This document shows, one piece after another, positions 34,469 through 43,781 of a stretch of 64,000 nt of DNA. The stretch is from Verrucomicrobiia bacterium. GTDB taxonomy: Bacteria > Verrucomicrobiota > Verrucomicrobiia > Limisphaerales > Pedosphaeraceae. Below the pieces are notes generated by a model, which was not told the DNA's origin, searched no databases, and saw nothing but the letters and a program-made list of their open reading frames with translations. Both the position numbers and the translations under genes were made by a program. Positions within the stretch are counted from its first letter, which is position 1. Each line of letters opens with the position of its first letter. The DNA lies in NCBI GenBank assembly GCA_036268055.1, contig DATAUW010000012.1, forward strand, positions 186,001-250,000. The letters run 5' to 3'.

Positions 34469-36361
34469 TTATCCGTTGGCGGATTTTTTGCCGAACTCAG
34501 GATCGAGCGGAATGAGTTTCACGATGAGCACGCCGGGAAGCGTCGCCAGCAGCACCCAAAGAAAGAAATGCTGGTAGCCGATGATTTCCTGAAGCCAGCC
34601 GCTGAACATTCCCGGCAGCATCATGCCGAGCGCCATGAAGCCGGTGCAAATGGCGTAATGGGCCGTCGCGTAGCGGCCGCGCGCGATGTAAATCATGTAG
34701 AGCATGTACGCGGTGAACCCGAAACCGTAACCGAATTGCTCGATGGCGATGCCGGCGTTGATGACCCAAAAATTATCCGGCAATGCGTAAGCGAGATAGA
34801 CGAACACCGCGTCCGGCAGGTGAATCGCCAGCACCATCCACCACAGCCAGAATTTTAAACCCTTCTTCGCCGCGACCATGCCGCCGAGCAATCCCCCCAC
34901 AGTAAGCGCCGCGATGCCGACGGTCCCATAAACAAATCCGACCTGGCTGATGCCGAGTCCAAGGCCACCGACCTCGCGGGCATCCAGCAAAAACGGTGTG
35001 ACCATTTTCACAAGTTGCGCTTCGGCGAAGCGGTAGAACAGGAGAAAGAGCAGCAATATGCCGATCTTCGGCTTGCGAAAAAACGCGGCAAACGTGTGAA
35101 AAAATTCGCGCCAAAAAAGCGCCAACGAATGGCTCGTGCCCGGCTGATCGGTGACGGGATAAGGCAGCATCAGCCAATGATAAATGCCGAACACGGCGAA
35201 CATTCCAGCCAGCAACACGAAGGTGAGAGACCAGGCGAGTGGAAGATTGCCGGAGCGAATCTCCATCACGGTCGCGGCTGAGGCGTTGAGCTTGGGATCA
35301 AGTTGGATTGCGGTAAGGGCGTTTTGATTCCAGTTTTGGTCGTTGAAAATAATCCGGGAACCTTCGGCCACCGAAAAACTTTTATCATCGCTGGATTTCA
35401 ACCCGAACCCGACACGTGATCCGAGCGTGACCACGACTTCATGGCCTGGCGGCTGGGAAAGATGCAACGATACGAGGCCGAGATTGCCAAACGAATCGCT
35501 TTTGATATGAGACTGCGCTCCGAAATGCTGGCGCAACCAAGGTTCGACGACGGAGCCAAAAGCGCGAAAAGGTTTTCCGAGCGCGTCAAAAAATAAACTA
35601 AGAATGGAAGGAGTGCCGGCCTTTTCTTCCACCGTGTAGAAATGATGTTTGGTGTTCCAGGATTTTGTCTGCGCGAGGAGATTTTTGATTTCATCATGAG
35701 CGCGCGGGACGGGATTGATTTCGACTAACTCAGAACTGGTAACAATGCGCAATGGCCCATCTAGCGGAGCGTTGGTTAAAGAGTTGAGAGGAAGTGATTG
35801 AACGATGGCGACGCCCGGCTTCGCGGCAACAGCGAGATCAATTTTTGGCAAGCCGGTATGATTTTGAATGACGCCCGCAAAAATCACGAGCAATCCCTGG
35901 CCGAAAATCGTGGAGATGCGATAGAACGTCGTGCGAATGCCGACGAAGAAAGCCTGTTCCTTTTCCGTCGTCGCCAAAAGATAGAAACCATCAATCGCGA
36001 TGTCCTGCGTGGCCGAACTGAAGGCGAGCAGCCAGAACGCGGCGAGGGAATATTGAAAAAAGCGTGGCGCCTGCAACGTAAGCGCGAGCGCCGCCAGGCC
36101 GCCGCCGATGAGAATCTGCATGAACCAAATCCACGCCCGGCGCGTTTTCAGAATGTCCACGATCGGACTCCAAAACGGTTTGATGACCCACGGCAGATAG
36201 AGCCAGCTTGTGTAGAGTGCGATGTCGGCATTGGAGATGCCGAGCCCTTTATACATGATCACCGCCACGGTCATCACGACGACGTAGGGCAGGCCTTCAG
36301 CGAGATAGATGGTGGAAACCCAAGCCCAGGGATTGCGATAAGTTACTTTTGGATTGGGCAT
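34469..36361 (-). CDS. AmpG-like MFS transporter with a large periplasmic insert
   Basis: 630 residues from ATG 36361; a GTG 25 codons upstream is possible. The N-terminal half has about six membrane helices with YLAEGLPY, YTSWLYLPWVIKPFWSP and ATQDIAIDG, which fit the AmpG/PAT family that imports muropeptides or related solutes. Residues of about 165-374 form a soluble insert of roughly 210 residues between helices 6 and 7. This is far larger than the normal central loop and has beta-rich stretches. The C-terminal half supplies the remaining helices. The cargo is unknown. It is convergent with the NHL gene (12-base gap). Confidence 0.8.
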   Translation of the reverse strand: MPNPKVTYRNPWAWVSTIYLAEGLPYVVVMTVAVIMYKGLGISNADIALYTSWLYLPWVIKPFWSPIVDILKTRRAWIWFMQILIGGGLAALALTLQAPRFFQYSLAAFWLLAFSSATQDIAIDGFYLLATTEKEQAFFVGIRTTFYRISTIFGQGLLVIFAGVIQNHTGLPKIDLAVAAKPGVAIVQSLPLNSLTNAPLDGPLRIVTSSELVEINPVPRAHDEIKNLLAQTKSWNTKHHFYTVEEKAGTPSILSLFFDALGKPFRAFGSVVEPWLRQHFGAQSHIKSDSFGNLGLVSLHLSQPPGHEVVVTLGSRVGFGLKSSDDKSFSVAEGSRIIFNDQNWNQNALTAIQLDPKLNASAATVMEIRSGNLPLAWSLTFVLLAGMFAVFGIYHWLMLPYPVTDQPGTSHSLALFWREFFHTFAAFFRKPKIGILLLFLLFYRFAEAQLVKMVTPFLLDAREVGGLGLGISQVGFVYGTVGIAALTVGGLLGGMVAAKKGLKFWLWWMVLAIHLPDAVFVYLAYALPDNFWVINAGIAIEQFGYGFGFTAYMLYMIYIARGRYATAHYAICTGFMALGMMLPGMFSGWLQEIIGYQHFFLWVLLATLPGVLIVKLIPLDPEFGKKSANG

Positions 36362-36544
36362 CGGTTCGGCGCGGGCTTGCGCGCGCGCATTGGTTTTTAG
36401 CAGTAACTCCGGCGAATTTAAAATCAATAATTCCACCGCCCGTTTGGATTTGCGTTGGGAAATTTAAATTCGGATAATCGAGTTACTACATGCACCACTT
36501 GAAACCTATTGAGGCTGCCCGCAAGGGTTCACGCCCCGTTCGCA

Positions 36545-36799
36545 ATGGATACTGATTTTGCTTTTGAGAAACTCGCGGAATTGATCGAGGCGATTCGCGA
36601 AAGCGAAAAACTCACGCAATGGTTCGGCACTTTGGCCGCGCTGGAAGAAGCCGAGCGCAAGGACAGCGTCCAAAGCATGGCCAAGAAAATGTCGTTGGAA
36701 GACGAACCGGAAGATGTGGTGGCGTCGCTGTGGCTTTTGGCTAACCCGATAGTCTTCGCGGCTGTAAAACGCGCACTGGAAGAACCGCCTGAAGAATAA
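36545..36799 (+). CDS. Small acidic helical protein
   Basis: 84 residues from ATG 36545, not recognised. It is mostly helical (EKLAELIEAIRESEKLTQWF), acidic at the end (ALEEPPEE), and has no signal peptide. Codon use matches the neighbours, and no strong alternative frame competes. It lies 84 bases before the histidine kinase gene on the same strand. Confidence 0.6.
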   Translation: MDTDFAFEKLAELIEAIRESEKLTQWFGTLAALEEAERKDSVQSMAKKMSLEDEPEDVVASLWLLANPIVFAAVKRALEEPPEE

Positions 36800-36883
36800 T
36801 CGCGCGCGGGCATGTTCCCCGGTGAATCTCCTTGCCCGCCCCTGCCAGCTTTGCAAAGCTGTTACACGGATAAAACCGCCGCC

Positions 36884-38575
36884 ATGCTGAAATGGATTAA
36901 ATTCTCAGGCCCGTTGCTGCTCGCCTTGTGGGCTGTGACTTTGTACGCCGCGAATGAAGCGTCCACCAATGATGAGAGCGGATTGCTGGAGATACGGTCG
37001 GTATCGCTTTCGGGCAAAGCAATCCCGCTGCATGGTGATGCGAAGTTGAATCTCGGCCGGTTTCCGGAAAATGTTGTTTTTGGATTTGGCCCGAGCAAGG
37101 GGGCGACGCGGGTGCCGGTGCGGTTGCGTTATAAACTCGAAGGGTTTGATACGCAGTGGCACGAAGGCGACAGCGAAATGCACCTCGCCGTTCGCTTTAA
37201 CAACGACGCCGGCGACCAGGTTTTCCAAAAAATTTATCCGGTCAGCGGTTACAGCGCCGGCTGGCAGGGCGAGTTGACAAATTCGTTCTTTACTCACCGG
37301 CGCGAAACGCTGGTCGTGCCGCCGCAAGCGTCGCGCGTCTTAATCGTGATCGCATCCGCCGGTCCGCCGACGACGGTGGGAGTTTACGTGGTCCAGGGTT
37401 TAGTGGTGTCGCGGCTCGGCGCGGACAATCACACCGAAGTACTGTTGAAATCGCCATTCAGCGACCAGGGCGAGAATGAGTCGGACACGGCGGCATTGCG
37501 CACGTGGGCGCGAGACGGATTGCAACCCAGCATGGCAAAGATAGTGGACGTGGGCCAGGACCCCACGACGAAAGCATTCGCGTTATTCGACGACGATCCG
37601 TTTGGCCATTGTGAATGGCACAATCTTTTTCAATACGCGCCGCGCGTCAAGCCGGGCGACCACCTGGTGGTGGAGTGGAACGAAATGTTTTGCATGGGCA
37701 GCGGTGACGTTCGTTCCGCGATATATCCCTCGCTTCCGCCCGGCAAATTTCAATTTCGCCTGGAAGAACTGAATTTGATGGGCGTGCCGACCGGCGTGGA
37801 AACCTCGCTGGCGGTGATCGTGCCGCAGCCTTATTGGAAAGAGCCGTGGTATTGGGTGATGATCAGTCTGGCGGTCACGTTGATCCTGATCGTGATCTCG
37901 CGTTATTTCATTTCGCAAAAATTGCGGCGCGAAATGATGCGACTGGAAAACCAGCGCATGCTCGGGCAGGAGCGTTTGCGCATCGCGCACGACATCCATG
38001 ACGACCTCGGCGCACGCGTTACGCAGATTTCGCTCTTGAGCGCGATGGCGCACGACAATTTGAACTTTCCCGAAAAAGCACGCGCGGATTTTGACCAGAT
38101 TTCCCGGATGTCGCGCGACCTGGTTTCCGCGCTTTACGAGACGGTCTGGGCGGTGAACCCGGATAACGACAACCTGGACGCGCTGGGGAATTATATTTGC
38201 CAGATGGTGAACCAGCTTTGTTCGCGGGCGCATTTCGGCTGCCGCTTTCACATGCAGGATTTGCCGCGCGAGGTGGAAGTCTCGAGCCAGACGCGGCATA
38301 ATATCAGCATGGTCGTGAAGGAAGCGGTGCATAACGTGATCAAGCACGCCAAGGCTTCCGAAGTGACGGTGAGCATGGCGTTCACGGACGGGATTTTGAC
38401 GGCTTCGGTGCATGACGATGGCTGCGGTTTCAAGCTCGGGGAGTCCTCGGCGGGCAATGGTTTGACGAACATGAAACAGCGGCTTGAGGATATTGGCGGA
38501 ACGTGCTGGATCGAAAGCGCGCCCGGCAAAGGCACGACGGTGCATGTGCGGCTGCGGGTTAAGCCGCTTAGTTAA
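36884..38575 (+). CDS. NarL-system sensor histidine kinase with periplasmic domain
   Basis: 563 residues from ATG 36884, where a signal-anchor begins (MLKWIKFSGPLLLALWAV). A large periplasmic beta-rich region (about 30-325) resembles a Y_Y_Y-type sensor plus jelly-roll. One transmembrane helix follows at about 333-355. The dimerisation region is HisKA_3 type, IAHDIHDDLGARVTQ, with phospho-His H372, followed by an HATPase with HNVIKHAKA and DDGCGFKLG. Such kinases pair with LuxR-type regulators, and one follows 17 bases downstream. The signal is unknown. Confidence 0.87.
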   Translation: MLKWIKFSGPLLLALWAVTLYAANEASTNDESGLLEIRSVSLSGKAIPLHGDAKLNLGRFPENVVFGFGPSKGATRVPVRLRYKLEGFDTQWHEGDSEMHLAVRFNNDAGDQVFQKIYPVSGYSAGWQGELTNSFFTHRRETLVVPPQASRVLIVIASAGPPTTVGVYVVQGLVVSRLGADNHTEVLLKSPFSDQGENESDTAALRTWARDGLQPSMAKIVDVGQDPTTKAFALFDDDPFGHCEWHNLFQYAPRVKPGDHLVVEWNEMFCMGSGDVRSAIYPSLPPGKFQFRLEELNLMGVPTGVETSLAVIVPQPYWKEPWYWVMISLAVTLILIVISRYFISQKLRREMMRLENQRMLGQERLRIAHDIHDDLGARVTQISLLSAMAHDNLNFPEKARADFDQISRMSRDLVSALYETVWAVNPDNDNLDALGNYICQMVNQLCSRAHFGCRFHMQDLPREVEVSSQTRHNISMVVKEAVHNVIKHAKASEVTVSMAFTDGILTASVHDDGCGFKLGESSAGNGLTNMKQRLEDIGGTCWIESAPGKGTTVHVRLRVKPLS

Positions 38576-38592
38576 TTTCAAATTTTCACATT

Positions 38593-39225
38593 ATGAAAAA
38601 ATCAGTTGTTGTGGTTGAGGATGACCGCGGTTTGCGCGAACAGCTTGTGCAAATCCTCGGGACCGCCGCGGACATCAAATGCCTGGGCGCGTACTCCTCG
38701 GCGGAAAAAGCGCTGCCGCAAATTTTGGAAAAAAATCCCGACGTGGTGCTGATGGACATCAAATTGCCCGGCATGTCGGGGATTGATTGCGTGACGGAGA
38801 TCAAAAAAGTTTCGCCCGCGATGCAGATCATCATGGTCACCATCTACGAAGACAGCGAACGGATTTTTCGCGCGTTGAAAGCCGGCGCCAGCGGTTATCT
38901 GGTCAAGTCGAGTCCGCCGGAGCAATTACTGGAGGCGATTCGCGATGCGTATAAAGGCGGCGCACCGATGTCGAGCCACATCGCGCGCAAAGTGGTGCAA
39001 CATTTTCATTTGATTGGGCCGTCGTTGAAGGAAGCGGAAAATCTTTCGCCACGCGAACGCGAAGTGCTGGACCTGCTCGCGCTCGGTTTGATCTATAAGG
39101 AGATCGGCGCGAAGCTGGACATCGGCGCGGAGACGGTGCGCACGTACGTAAAAAATATTTGCCAGAAGATGCACGTCCGCAGCCGCATCGAGGCGGTCGC
39201 GAAACACAAGGCGGAATCTTACTGA
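38593..39225 (+). CDS. LuxR/NarL-type response regulator
   Basis: 210 residues. The receiver domain has ED..D at 9-11, phospho-acceptor D55 in VVLMDIKLPG and a Lys near GYLVKSS. The C-terminal GerE helix-turn-helix is LSPREREVLDLLALGLIYKEIGAKL..GAETVRTYVKNI. It is the cognate partner of the preceding kinase. Transcription of the exported CTERM-tailed gene 346 bases downstream could be one target, but NarL-type regulators act with sigma70 rather than sigma54, so this is uncertain. Confidence 0.9.
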   Translation: MKKSVVVVEDDRGLREQLVQILGTAADIKCLGAYSSAEKALPQILEKNPDVVLMDIKLPGMSGIDCVTEIKKVSPAMQIIMVTIYEDSERIFRALKAGASGYLVKSSPPEQLLEAIRDAYKGGAPMSSHIARKVVQHFHLIGPSLKEAENLSPREREVLDLLALGLIYKEIGAKLDIGAETVRTYVKNICQKMHVRSRIEAVAKHKAESY

Positions 39226-39354
39226 TGTGGCGTTAGAGAAATGATCGCCATGACCCAGTAGAGTAGCACTGCTGAGACTGCCTCCGCTCCGCCGCCTCTG
39301 ACCACGAGCCGAATTTATGAGCCCTAAACTCCATAATTTTGTTTTATGGCAAAT

Positions 39355-39388
39355 GTCGGAAAGCCTTATGAAACGTCGGAAAATCTTA
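39355..39388 (+). repeat. Direct repeats GTCGGAAA.NCTTA upstream of the CTERM gene
   Basis: GTCGGAAAGCCTTA (39355-39368) and GTCGGAAAATCTTA (39375-39388) are spaced exactly 20 bases, roughly two helical turns, so both would face the same side of the DNA. They lie about 130 bases before the predicted start of transcription, as expected for an upstream activator site. Confidence 0.5.
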
Positions 39389-39428
39389 CATATTTCGGTA
39401 AATTCAGCCAGACTAGCCAAAAGACTAA

Positions 39429-39461
39429 TAAAAGCTTAATGATCTGCGCATTAGGCTTTTA
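39429..39461. repeat. 13-base hairpin in the upstream region of the CTERM gene
   Basis: TAAAAGCTTAATG (39429-39441) pairs with CATTAGGCTTTTA (39449-39461) with one G-T wobble and a 7-base loop. It lies between the direct repeats and the sigma54-like site, so it may be an operator or an attenuating structure of unknown function. Confidence 0.45.
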
Positions 39462-39490
39462 CATAATGACAACCCATTAAGCCAAATCAT

Positions 39491-39507
39491 TTGGTACAGT
39501 TTGGGCT
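39491..39507 (+). promoter_or_regulatory. Possible sigma54 promoter of the CTERM-tailed gene
   Basis: TTGGTACAGTTTGGGCT has GG (39493-39494) and GC (39505-39506) separated by ten bases, the hallmark spacing of -24/-12 elements (TGGCAC-N5-TTGC). The -24 half matches five of six positions, while the -12 half has GGGC instead of TTGC. Transcription would start near 39518. PEP-CTERM-type genes are known to use sigma54 and an enhancer-binding regulator in several bacteria, so this is plausible. Confidence 0.4.
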
Positions 39508-39571
39508 CACCTTGCGCCATCACGGATTGATACCAACAGCATTATTGTCGCGACTCGGTAAAATAAATTAT

Positions 39572-40330
39572 ATGAAAAGCAAATTCTTTGTAATGGCGTC
39601 CTCCCTCGCTATCAGCAGCACGATGGCTTTGGCGCAGGGCAGCACGACCTTCGGCCCTTTGCCCGCCGCCACCTTCAATCCGACGGGCGCCAATAGCGGC
39701 AACCCAAACAGCCAGGTTGAAATCACGACCATCACCAGCCCGGTTTTTGGCGACACCATCACGCTCGGTCTCGCCGCGCAACAGCGTTATGACAATCCCG
39801 CGTTGACCGCGAATAACGGAACCTATCTCGCGACCCCCGGCGCCGATATCAAAGGTACGCCTCCGACACTCGGCGCATTGTGGAATGTGGATTTCTACGC
39901 GAACGTCTCGGGCGGCCAGGGCACGGTGGGCAATTACACCTTTAAACTGTTTTATGATTTCGATCCCGCCGCCGGCACTCCCAAGAGCCAGCTCGGCGTT
40001 TTGAATTTGAACGTCGCCAACCTCGCGCTCGGCGGCAGCCCCACAGTCAGCACTCTCCAGGATTCGGAAAATCTTGATTTCCCGTTTTTCGCGTCTTCCC
40101 TGGTTCCCGGAGTGACTCCACCCACCGGCGTGACCACTTTCGATCCGAACGCCACCGGGGAATACAGCTTCATCCTCGAAGTGGACCAGGATGGCCGTGA
40201 AATCGGCGAATCTGACATCACCGTGGACGTGCAAAACGCCCCCGACGTTTCCGCGACGGCTCCGTTGTTCGCGCTCGCGCTTGGCAGCCTCAGCGCCTTC
40301 GCCTCGCGCAAAAATCGCGCCGCGAAATAA
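39572..40330 (+). CDS. Exported protein with a VPDSG/PEP-CTERM-like sorting tail
   Basis: 252 residues from ATG 39572. A signal peptide (MKSKFFVMASSLAISSTMALA) precedes a mature domain with an unusual share of Gly, Asn, Thr and Pro and no cysteines. The C-terminus has the tripartite sorting layout: an APDVSATAPL motif (compare VPDSG/PEP), a hydrophobic helix LFALALGSLSAFA, and a basic end RKNRAAK. Such tails are cleaved by exosortase-type enzymes and direct proteins to extracellular polysaccharide. The motif is degenerate, so the assignment is moderate. A strong terminator follows. Confidence 0.7.
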   Translation: MKSKFFVMASSLAISSTMALAQGSTTFGPLPAATFNPTGANSGNPNSQVEITTITSPVFGDTITLGLAAQQRYDNPALTANNGTYLATPGADIKGTPPTLGALWNVDFYANVSGGQGTVGNYTFKLFYDFDPAAGTPKSQLGVLNLNVANLALGGSPTVSTLQDSENLDFPFFASSLVPGVTPPTGVTTFDPNATGEYSFILEVDQDGREIGESDITVDVQNAPDVSATAPLFALALGSLSAFASRKNRAAK

Positions 40331-40345
40331 TTAACCATCGGTTTC

Positions 40346-40380
40346 AAAAAGCGCCGGAGATTTTTCTCCGGCGCTTTTTT
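40346..40380 (+). terminator. Rho-independent terminator after the CTERM gene
   Basis: AAAAAGCGCCGGAGA (40346-40360) pairs with TCTCCGGCGCTTTTT (40365-40379), tetraloop TTTT, followed by T. The A and T runs on both sides make it usable in both directions. Confidence 0.93.
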
Positions 40381-40468
40381 ATTTCACAGCGAGCCAACCA
40401 AAAACTTTAATGGATTCAATTTTCAATTCCTTGCTGAAAATTTGAAACTTGAAACTGAAAACTTTTCC

Positions 40469-41251
40469 TTACTTCATCACTCGTGCCAGTGCTGCAACCC
40501 GTTTCACATCCACCGGATTCGCTAGTTTCCCAGATTTTTTGAGCGAACTGCCGACGATAAAGCCATCGGCGAAAGGCAGGAATTCCGCGGCGTTTTCGCG
40601 CGTGACACCGCTGCCGAGCAGGATGCGCGCGTTCGGACACGCCGTGCGGACTCGCCGTACGTCCTCGGGATCTGCCGCGTGACCAGTGCCCACGCCCGAG
40701 ATGATCAGCCCATCCGCAAGCCCGCGATCCAGCGTATCGTGCGCCGCGTCTTCCAGCGTCCAATCGCCCAGCGGCACGGCGTGTTTCACGTGAACATCAG
40801 CGAAAATTTCGGCCGCCGGACAAATCGTTTGGCGATAACGCAGCGTGGCAAAGGCATCGCCCTCAATGAGCCCCTGGTCGGTGAGCATCGCGCCGCTATG
40901 GACATTGACGCGGATGAAATCGCCGCCACACGCGGCGCACAACGCCAGCGCGGCGCGGGCGTCATTGCGGAGGACATTGAAACCGATCGGCAGCTTCACC
41001 GCCGCACGAATCGCGCAGCCGAGCGCGGCCATCGCCGCGATCGTTTCGGGTCCCACGGCGGATTTGGTGAACGGAACATCGCCAAAATTCTCGATGAAGA
41101 TCGCGTGCGCGCCGCCTTGCTCGTAAGCCCGGGCGTCCGCGACCGCGGATTTGATGATGGCGGCGAGATTCCCCTGCCAGCGCGGCGAACCCGGAAGCGG
41201 CGCGAGGTGAACCACGCCGATCAACACTTTGCGATTTCCATGAAATAACAT
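40469..41251 (-). CDS. BtpA/SgcQ family protein
   Basis: 260 residues from ATG 41251, where the family pattern starts (VLIGVVHLAPLPGSPRW). A TIM-barrel-like fold is suggested by IFIENFGDVPF, IGFNVLRNDA and ADGLIISGVGTG. BtpA stabilises photosystem I in cyanobacteria, and SgcQ is a related putative phosphosugar enzyme, but the function in bacteria of this type is unknown. The gene is divergent from ychF, with 118 bases between the starts. A possible upstream start would overlap ychF and is rejected. Confidence 0.75.
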   Translation of the reverse strand: MLFHGNRKVLIGVVHLAPLPGSPRWQGNLAAIIKSAVADARAYEQGGAHAIFIENFGDVPFTKSAVGPETIAAMAALGCAIRAAVKLPIGFNVLRNDARAALALCAACGGDFIRVNVHSGAMLTDQGLIEGDAFATLRYRQTICPAAEIFADVHVKHAVPLGDWTLEDAAHDTLDRGLADGLIISGVGTGHAADPEDVRRVRTACPNARILLGSGVTRENAAEFLPFADGFIVGSSLKKSGKLANPVDVKRVAALARVMK

Positions 41252-41369
41252 TGGGGGTTTGTCGCCGATTCCAGCGCGCGCTTCAAGCGGAATGGCACGC
41301 CGCACCCGCCGGATTTTTTCCTTTTGTTTTTCCCGCATCCGCGCAAGCTGTTCGCCGCTAATTTTATTT

Positions 41370-42473
41370 ATGTTAAAAGCTGGAATCGTCGGTCTGCCCA
41401 ACGTAGGCAAGTCCACCCTGTTCAACGCGGTCACCCGCACGCGCAAAGCCGTCGCCGCGAACTATCCCTTTTGCACGATTGATCCCAACGTCGGCATCGT
41501 CACCGTGCCGGACGCGCGGCTCGAAGTCTTGCGCAATATCGCCAAGACCACGGTCGTGATTCCCGCTGCGGTCGAGTTCGTGGACATTGCCGGGCTCGTG
41601 AAAGGCGCGGCGCAGGGCGAAGGTCTGGGCAATAAATTTCTTTCCGCCATTCGCGAAGTGGATGCCATCGTGCAAGTCGTCCGCTGCTTTGAAGATGCCG
41701 ACATCCATCACGTAGCCGGTTCGATCGATCCCGTGCGCGACATCGAAACGATTTTGACGGAACTCGTCCTGTCGGATTTGGATGCCGTGAAAAAGCGCAT
41801 CGAAAAAGGCGCGAAGGACGCCAAGCGCGGCGACAAAGTGGCCATCGCCGAAGCCGAAGTGCTCGCGAAACTCGAACCGCATCTCGACGCCGGCAAGCCC
41901 GCCATTCTGCTCGATCTGACGCCCGAAGAAAAAATCATCTCGCGCGGCTTTTATTTGCTGACCGACAAGCCCACAATTTTTGCCGCCAACGTCAAGGAAT
42001 CCGAACTCGCCACCGCCGATACCAACGCGCACGTGAAAAAAGTCCGCGACTACGCCAAGGCGCACATCGCCTGCGAAACCGTCGTTATCAGCGCGCAAAT
42101 CGAGAGCGACCTCGTGGACCTTTCGCCGGAGGAAGCGAAGGAATTTTTGAAGGAACTTGGCGTGGCGGAATCGGGCATCGGCGCGCTCATCCGCAGCACC
42201 TATCATTTGCTCGGTTTGCGCACTTACTTCACCGCTGGCGAAAAAGAAGTTCGCGCTTGGACCATCCACGCGGGCGATACCGCGCCGAAAGCGGCGGGCG
42301 TCATCCATAGCGATTTCGAGCGTGGCTTCATCAAAGCCGAAACCGTCGCCTACGATGACCTCGTCAAGTGCGGCTCCGTCGCCGCCGCCCGCGACAAAGG
42401 CCTCTACCGCATGGAAGGCAAGGAATACGTGGTGAAAGACGGCGACGTGCTGCTCTTCAAGTTCAACGTGTAA
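41370..42473 (+). CDS. ychF: YchF, redox-regulated ATPase of the Obg family
   Basis: 367 residues from ATG 41370; 37 in-frame codons upstream look non-coding. Walker [10 protein letters not shown] lies at 8-16. Switch motif [10 protein letters not shown] is present, and the G4 box is NVKE in place of NKxD, which gives YchF its preference for ATP over GTP. The TGS domain follows with [15 protein letters not shown] and ends VLLFKFNV. The protein associates with ribosomes and affects the oxidative stress response. The gene ends 15 bases from the convergent ClC gene. Confidence 0.95.
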   Translation: MLKAGIVGLPNVGKSTLFNAVTRTRKAVAANYPFCTIDPNVGIVTVPDARLEVLRNIAKTTVVIPAAVEFVDIAGLVKGAAQGEGLGNKFLSAIREVDAIVQVVRCFEDADIHHVAGSIDPVRDIETILTELVLSDLDAVKKRIEKGAKDAKRGDKVAIAEAEVLAKLEPHLDAGKPAILLDLTPEEKIISRGFYLLTDKPTIFAANVKESELATADTNAHVKKVRDYAKAHIACETVVISAQIESDLVDLSPEEAKEFLKELGVAESGIGALIRSTYHLLGLRTYFTAGEKEVRAWTIHAGDTAPKAAGVIHSDFERGFIKAETVAYDDLVKCGSVAAARDKGLYRMEGKEYVVKDGDVLLFKFNV

Positions 42474-42488
42474 AACTTATTGCGGGCT

Positions 42489-43781
42489 CTAAGATTTTTG
42501 ATCCTTCCATCCGTGTTTCGCAATTCCCATCCGTTGGGAATGATAAATCCCCGAATGCCCGCTGAAGAAATACGCGATGAAACACGCCGTCGCAAAATAG
42601 ACGGTGTTGCTCGCGCCGAATAATTCAATGCCCATGATCGTGCAGGCCATCGGCGTATTCGTCGCGCCCGCGAACACGGCGATGAATCCCAGTCCCGCGA
42701 ATAAATCCACCGGCGCGTGAAATAAAAACGCGAGCGTATTCCCCAGCGTCGCGCCAATAAAAAAGAGCGGCGTCACTTCGCCGCCTTTGAATCCGCTGCT
42801 CAACGTCACAACCGTGAAAAGCAATTTCCAAAGCCAGCTCCACGCGTAGGAGCCGTCCGGTTGAAACGCCGCGAGGATGGAGACCGGCCCGTCGTGCGGC
42901 GCAAAAACTCCGATGCCCAGATAATCCCGCGTGCCGATCGCGTACGTTCCGCCAATCACCAGCAACCCGCCGGCTACCGGACGCAGCCACGCGATGGGAA
43001 TATATTTTTTGAACAGCGTTTGTAGCGCGTGCGCCGATTCCGAAAACAAAAGGCTCGCCAATCCAAACGCCGCCGCCGCGATGACCACCTTGCCCAGCAG
43101 CAGCGGGTCCGCATGCAGAAATAATCCCGTGCCCACGTCGGCAAATTGAATGTGATACGCCGCATGTTTGATGCCCCACGCGGAACAGGTCATGTCGCCG
43201 ACCACACTCGCGATGAGTACCGGAATCAATGCTTCGTATTGCATCTTGCCGACCGTGAGCACTTCCATCGCAAACACCGCGCCCGTCAACGGCGTGCCGA
43301 AGACCGAGCCGAAACCCGCCGCCACACCCGACATGAGCAGCACGCGCAAATTCTCCTTCTCCAGGTGAAATAGTTTGCCGAAGAAACTGGAAATCGCGCC
43401 ACCCATTTGCACGGCCGTTCCTTCGCGTCCTGCCGAGCCACCGAATAGATGCGTCAGCAAAGTCCCGATCAAAACCAGCGGAGCCATTCGCACGGGCACG
43501 CCGCCGCCGGGTTCGTGAATCTGGTCCACGATCAAATTATTTCCTCCCTCAACAGATTTTCCCAGCCAGTGATAAATCAAGCCGACGAGCAAGCCCCCGG
43601 CGGGCAATAAAAACAGCAGCCACGGATGTTCCCAGCGCAATCGCGTGACTTTATCCAGCGCCCATAGAAAAAATGCGCTCGCCGAACCGGCGGCAATCGC
43701 CGGAGGAATGATCAATGCCGACCATTTAAGAAGTTGAAGAATGCTCGCGAGATGATTTTCAAAATTCAGAAATTTTTTCAT
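42489..43781 (-). CDS. ClC-family anion antiporter, possibly fluoride/H+ type
   Basis: 430 residues with about ten or more membrane helices. Family motifs are GREGTAVQ (118-125, gating Glu120), GSVFGTPLTGAVFAMEV and GFKGGEVTPLFFIGATLG. The anion-site motif GSGIP of chloride-type ClCs is replaced by GGNNL (79-83). In my recollection loss of the serine is a mark of CLC-F fluoride exporters, so it may protect against fluoride. No fluoride riboswitch consensus was found upstream. It could still be an ordinary voltage-gated-type chloride channel homologue. Confidence 0.83.
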   Translation of the reverse strand: MKKFLNFENHLASILQLLKWSALIIPPAIAAGSASAFFLWALDKVTRLRWEHPWLLFLLPAGGLLVGLIYHWLGKSVEGGNNLIVDQIHEPGGGVPVRMAPLVLIGTLLTHLFGGSAGREGTAVQMGGAISSFFGKLFHLEKENLRVLLMSGVAAGFGSVFGTPLTGAVFAMEVLTVGKMQYEALIPVLIASVVGDMTCSAWGIKHAAYHIQFADVGTGLFLHADPLLLGKVVIAAAAFGLASLLFSESAHALQTLFKKYIPIAWLRPVAGGLLVIGGTYAIGTRDYLGIGVFAPHDGPVSILAAFQPDGSYAWSWLWKLLFTVVTLSSGFKGGEVTPLFFIGATLGNTLAFLFHAPVDLFAGLGFIAVFAGATNTPMACTIMGIELFGASNTVYFATACFIAYFFSGHSGIYHSQRMGIAKHGWKDQKS

